Source of the DNA: Planctomycetales bacterium
GTDB lineage: Bacteria > Planctomycetota > Planctomycetia > Pirellulales > Thermoguttaceae
Direction of reading: 5' to 3'
Assembly (NCBI GenBank): GCA_007127495.1
Contig: SKZG01000238.1
Location: 1 to 8,285, forward strand
Length of the DNA: 8,285 bases
The notes under the pieces were generated by a model. It did no database searches. It was given only the letters and a program-made list of their open reading frames with translations, and was not told where the DNA came from. Numbering within the stretch: the stretch's first letter is position 1; each line of letters begins with the position of its first letter. The translations under genes were made by a program, and so were the position numbers. Positions 7,080-8,285 of this stretch are shown in pieces.

Positions 7080-7395
7080 TGATTCGGCACGAGCGATCGT
7101 GCCGGGAACATACCGTCGCATCGGTGACCGCGACCAGGTTTTATTCGGCCCATTTGGCAGCGTTGCTTTTCGCCCGTCGAAAAGCGTCCAGGCAGTGCCG
7201 GACAGCGCAAGTGGTGATCGCGACAGCGTAAATCCGGCCCGATCGACGCGAACAAGGTTTTTTTCAGCCCGGAAGACACGTAGCGGCATTGCGACCGTTG
7301 CGTCCGGAGACTGCGCAGAGATGAATTCACCCGCCGCGTCGCACCGCTTCTGCGACGGGGGATGGGAACCCCGATTCCGCCTCGGGAATCAAGAG
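7080..7395 (+). ncRNA. Candidate bridge/seek RNA region downstream of the transposase
   Basis: This part of the element has no convincing protein but dense hairpins. They are a perfect 8-bp stem with GCGA loop (7085-7104), a perfect 8-bp stem GCTTTTCG/CGAAAAGC (7165-7185), and three consecutive small stems: 7338-7356 (GTCGCA/TGCGAC), 7356-7373 (CGGGG/CCCCG) and 7373-7390 (GATTCC/GGAATC). Two related segments, 7129-7151 and 7247-7270, both read CGCGA-CA-GGTTTT-TTC-GCCC. The first contains GGTTTTA, identical to seven of the eight bases of the insertion-site repeat on the minus strand. A bridge RNA needs one loop for target and one for donor, and here both sites contain CGGTTTTA. IS1111-type elements encode this RNA after the transposase. 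RNA boundaries, strand and loop assignment are inferred. Confidence 0.5.
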
Positions 7396-7513
7396 CGACA
7401 ACGTGGCAATGACGGTAACCTGACGATGTAGAGCAAACACTGGGCGTTAGCGTCCGACTCGAGTTCGACGATGGATTTTCGGAGGCATCGCTCGGGTGTC
7501 CAACGGGAGGCAG
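7396..7513. other. Unassigned stretch inside the IS 3' end
   Basis: No gene and no convincing structure is seen here beyond a short palindrome (ACTCGAGT) within 7461-7480. It separates the hairpin-rich block from the minus-strand terminator. Confidence 0.4.
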
Positions 7514-7550
7514 AAAAACGGCCCCTGGCGTGTCGTTCACCCCAGAGGCC
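7514..7550 (-). terminator. Rho-independent terminator on the minus strand inside the IS right end
   Basis: Read on the minus strand, GGCCTCTGGGGTG pairs with CACGCCAGGGGCC. This gives a stem of about 12 pairs, including one U-G wobble and one internal G-G mismatch, with loop AACGA. G and then five U residues (7518-7514) follow. On the plus strand the wobble becomes a C-A mismatch and no U-run follows, so the minus strand is the active orientation. Transcription of the host operon entering the element from the right would end here. That protects the transposase from antisense RNA and should silence the pseudopilin genes to the left. Confidence 0.8.
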
Positions 7551-7570
7551 CGATGCACCGTTGGCGCACC

Positions 7571-7650
7571 CTCGGCCTGGCTATCCCTAGGCAGGTTGCG
7601 TCCCCGCAGAGCCTGCTTCCGTTTCACCAGGTACTTCAAGGATAGCACAA
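7571..7650. other. Nested inverted-repeat structure beside the terminator
   Basis: GCTATCC (7580-7586) and GGATAGC (7640-7646) enclose a smaller hairpin, GGCAGG (7590-7595) with CCTGCT (7612-7617), capped by TGCG-tccc-CGCA (7597-7608). A further pair, CCTGG (7576-7580) with CCAGG (7627-7631), would cross the outer stem, giving a pseudoknot or an alternative fold. It can form on either strand. On the minus strand it comes directly before the terminator; on the plus strand it lies near the right inverted repeat. It may be part of the guide RNA, a recombinase-binding site, or a protective leader. No known class is matched with confidence. Confidence 0.45.
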
Positions 7651-7696
7651 AACGCACAACCGTTTCACCCGTTTCAAGAAAAAACCAGACCCCCTG

Positions 7697-7725
7697 TTGA
7701 CAAGCGGCCCCTACAGAGATAAAAC
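7697..7725 (+). promoter_or_regulatory. Possible junction promoter at the IS right end
   Basis: A perfect -35 box TTGACA (7697-7702) is followed after 17 bp by TAAAAC (7720-7725), a 4/6 match to the -10 consensus. The -10 lies in the direct repeat, which also precedes the left end of the element. A circularised element would therefore have this promoter just upstream of its left inverted repeat, pointing at the transposase. Junction promoters are established for IS110-family circles; activity here is inferred. In the integrated state it points out of the element, antisense to the DUF1559 gene. Confidence 0.5.
7705..7715 (-). repeat. Right sub-terminal inverted repeat of the IS
   Basis: CGGCCCCTACA is the exact reverse complement of 5835-5845. 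Four bases (GAGA) separate it from the right direct repeat. Confidence 0.85.
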
Positions 7726-7727
7726 CG
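7720..7727. repeat. Right copy of the 8-bp direct repeat flanking the IS
   Basis: TAAAACCG is identical to 5827-5834. It forms the last codons of the separated 5' piece of the pseudopilin gene. Confidence 0.85.
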
Positions 7728-7753
7728 TTCGAAACGGCTGCCCTTCCGCGCAT
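7720..7753 (-). pseudogene. GspI/PilV-like minor pseudopilin, 5' fragment (start and leader)
   Basis: The ATG at 7753 opens MRGRAAVSNGF, a short basic prepilin leader ending in Gly followed by Phe, and then the insertion element begins. This fits exactly onto the 3' fragment at 5826 to restore G|FTLVEAL. The upstream frame has a stop and no other start codon, so this is the native start. No good ribosome-binding site precedes it. It lies 89 bp after the DUF1559 stop codon, and no terminator is visible between them. Confidence 0.88.
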
Positions 7754-7842
7754 GGTGTGGTTCTCGCCAACGCCGGCCGGATTGGATGTTTGCGCTCCTC
7801 CGTTTCATAACCGTGCACAGGGTCGGTTTCAATGGCCCGAAT

Positions 7843-8285
7843 CTATTCGGGCAACTGCACGATTTCCTCGTCGGCCATACTGCCCAACTTGCGAAATGTG
7901 TCTCGGTCGATATTCTCGGTCAGGAAATGCACCGAGCCGTCAGCCAGACCAAAGTTCGCGCCGCCGGAGTGTTGGCTGCCGGGCGACTCGAAGTAGTTGT
8001 TGTTGATGCCGCCCACCACGGTGCTGCCCCAGTCTTCATGGGTCGAGAAGAGCGTGGCGGAACCACCCACCGCCCAGCCGTCTTGGCTGAGTTTTGTGCC
8101 GGACTCCGATAGTCGCTGGACTTCGCCGGTCATGATGGTGTTGGTCGTGCCATCGCGAATTTCCATGAATCGGGTTGCCGTATTGAGCGTGAAGATGCCC
8201 TTTCGCTGCCCGTGCCGCCAGTTTGGGGCGTTCGTCGTCGAGGTATCAAACGGTTTGTTGATGAGGTCACTCGTTGAGAAAGTTC
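7843..8285 (-). CDS. DUF1559 pseudopilin-like protein, C-terminal part (cut by right edge)
   Basis: The frame is open from the window edge to a TAG at 7843-7845, giving about 147 residues. It contains the H-x9-DG signature of the DUF1559 family: [12 protein letters not shown], followed by [19 protein letters not shown]. Upstream, [15 protein letters not shown] also matches the family, and [16 protein letters not shown] leads into the signature. DUF1559 proteins usually start with a prepilin signal and resemble the major pseudopilin GspG in their N-terminal helix; that part lies outside the window. Planctomycete genomes carry many copies. Here the gene precedes the minor-pseudopilin operon on the same strand with an 89-bp gap, so it could supply the substrate or the main subunit of the same system. 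That link is inference from position. Confidence 0.88.
   Translation of the reverse strand, partial: TFSTSDLINKPFDTSTTNAPNWRHGQRKGIFTLNTATRFMEIRDGTTNTIMTGEVQRLSESGTKLSQDGWAVGGSATLFSTHEDWGSTVVGGINNNYFESPGSQHSGGANFGLADGSVHFLTENIDRDTFRKLGSMADEEIVQLPE

Larger units (their letters stand above)
5835..7719 (+). mobile_element. IS110-family insertion element, IS1111-like group
   Basis: The element carries one DEDD transposase gene, an 11-bp perfect inverted repeat near its ends, and an 8-bp flanking direct repeat. The repeat-to-repeat distance is 1893 bp. At the left the direct repeat touches the inverted repeat; at the right there are four extra bases (GAGA). This asymmetry argues for sub-terminal inverted repeats, as in the IS1111 group, rather than DDE-type ends. 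Only 74 bp precede the transposase, while about 680 bp follow it. The IS1111 group likewise keeps its long non-coding, guide-RNA-bearing end downstream of the gene, although 680 bp is long. Removing 1893 bp restores an intact host gene, which proves the insertion. The exact crossover inside the 8-bp repeat cannot be fixed. Subgroup assignment is less certain than family. Confidence 0.87.

Noticed and set aside
7099..7431. A 110-codon plus-strand frame after the transposase
   Set aside because: It has no ribosome-binding site and no recognisable domain, and it overlaps several perfect hairpins and the repeated GGTTTT segments. A structured RNA explains the region better.
7571..7650. A c-di-GMP-I (GEMM) riboswitch on the minus strand
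   Set aside because: GGGGACGCAA followed by GATAGCC resembles parts of the GEMM core, but the GCAAACC segment, the GNRA-loop hairpin and a normal third helix are not found. The block also lies inside the IS, not before an intact gene.
5827..7727. A DDE-type IS with an 8-bp target duplication
   Set aside because: The transposase is clearly IS110-type DEDD, and the ends are asymmetric (no bases between repeat and IR on the left, four on the right). That suits sub-terminal repeats of the IS1111 type. A second, nested element cannot be fully excluded.
5333..7753. An 806-codon minus-strand frame as a real single protein
   Set aside because: Only its two ends are pseudopilin sequence. The middle is the antisense of an intact transposase and of a hairpin-rich non-coding region, with Ser/Arg-rich, low-similarity-looking translation and a terminator inside.
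7728..7808. ATG at 7808 (MKRRS...) as the pseudopilin start
   Set aside because: It looks like a prepilin leader, but it is in a different frame from FTLVEAL and reads into unrelated residues. ATG 7753 is in frame and gives a proper leader.
1..8285. CRISPR arrays, tRNA or rRNA genes
   Set aside because: No regularly spaced repeats, tRNA-like cloverleaf or rRNA-like sequence was seen.

Overview
The window looks like part of a planctomycete chromosome, probably Pirellulales-like. It is GC-rich, it encodes the C-terminal part of a DUF1559 protein (H-x9-DG signature, a family greatly expanded in Planctomycetes), and it carries a mixed type II secretion / type IV pilus operon of the kind seen in that phylum. 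The taxonomic call is inference from gene content only.

All host genes lie on the minus strand, so they read from right to left. The order is: DUF1559 pseudopilin-like protein (cut by the right edge), a GspI/PilV-like minor pseudopilin (interrupted), a GspJ-like pseudopilin, a large GspK/PilX-like protein, a small membrane-anchored coiled-coil protein, a GspH/FimT-like pseudopilin, PilM, PilN, and the N-terminal part of a PilO-like protein (cut by the left edge, positions 1-178). Genes overlap or lie within about 60 bp of each other, as in one operon. The H/I/J/K-type proteins would build the tip of a pseudopilus. PilM (cytoplasmic, actin-like) with PilN and PilO (bitopic inner-membrane proteins) would form the alignment platform.

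The operon is broken by a roughly 1.89-kb IS110-family element (about 5835-7719) carrying a plus-strand DEDD transposase. The element has an 11-bp inverted repeat near its ends (5835-5845 and 7705-7715) and is flanked by an 8-bp direct repeat (5827-5834 and 7720-7727). It has a short 5' non-coding end and a long 3' one, which resembles the IS1111 subgroup. Removing 1893 bp restores a clean 175-codon pseudopilin whose leader ends in G|FTLVE. The insertion therefore sits exactly on the codons for the prepilin-peptidase cleavage site.

The 680-bp 3' non-coding part of the element is full of predicted structure. A plus-strand block (about 7080-7395) holds perfect hairpins and two related GGTTTT-containing segments, one matching the insertion site, and is a candidate bridge/seek RNA. 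A second block (about 7571-7650) folds on either strand and is followed on the minus strand by a convincing Rho-independent terminator, which should make the insertion polar on the downstream genes. A possible junction promoter (TTGACA, 17 bp, TAAAAC) spans the right end. The idea most worth testing is that this element is guided to the GFTL(V/I)E-coding sequence that planctomycete genomes carry in many copies.
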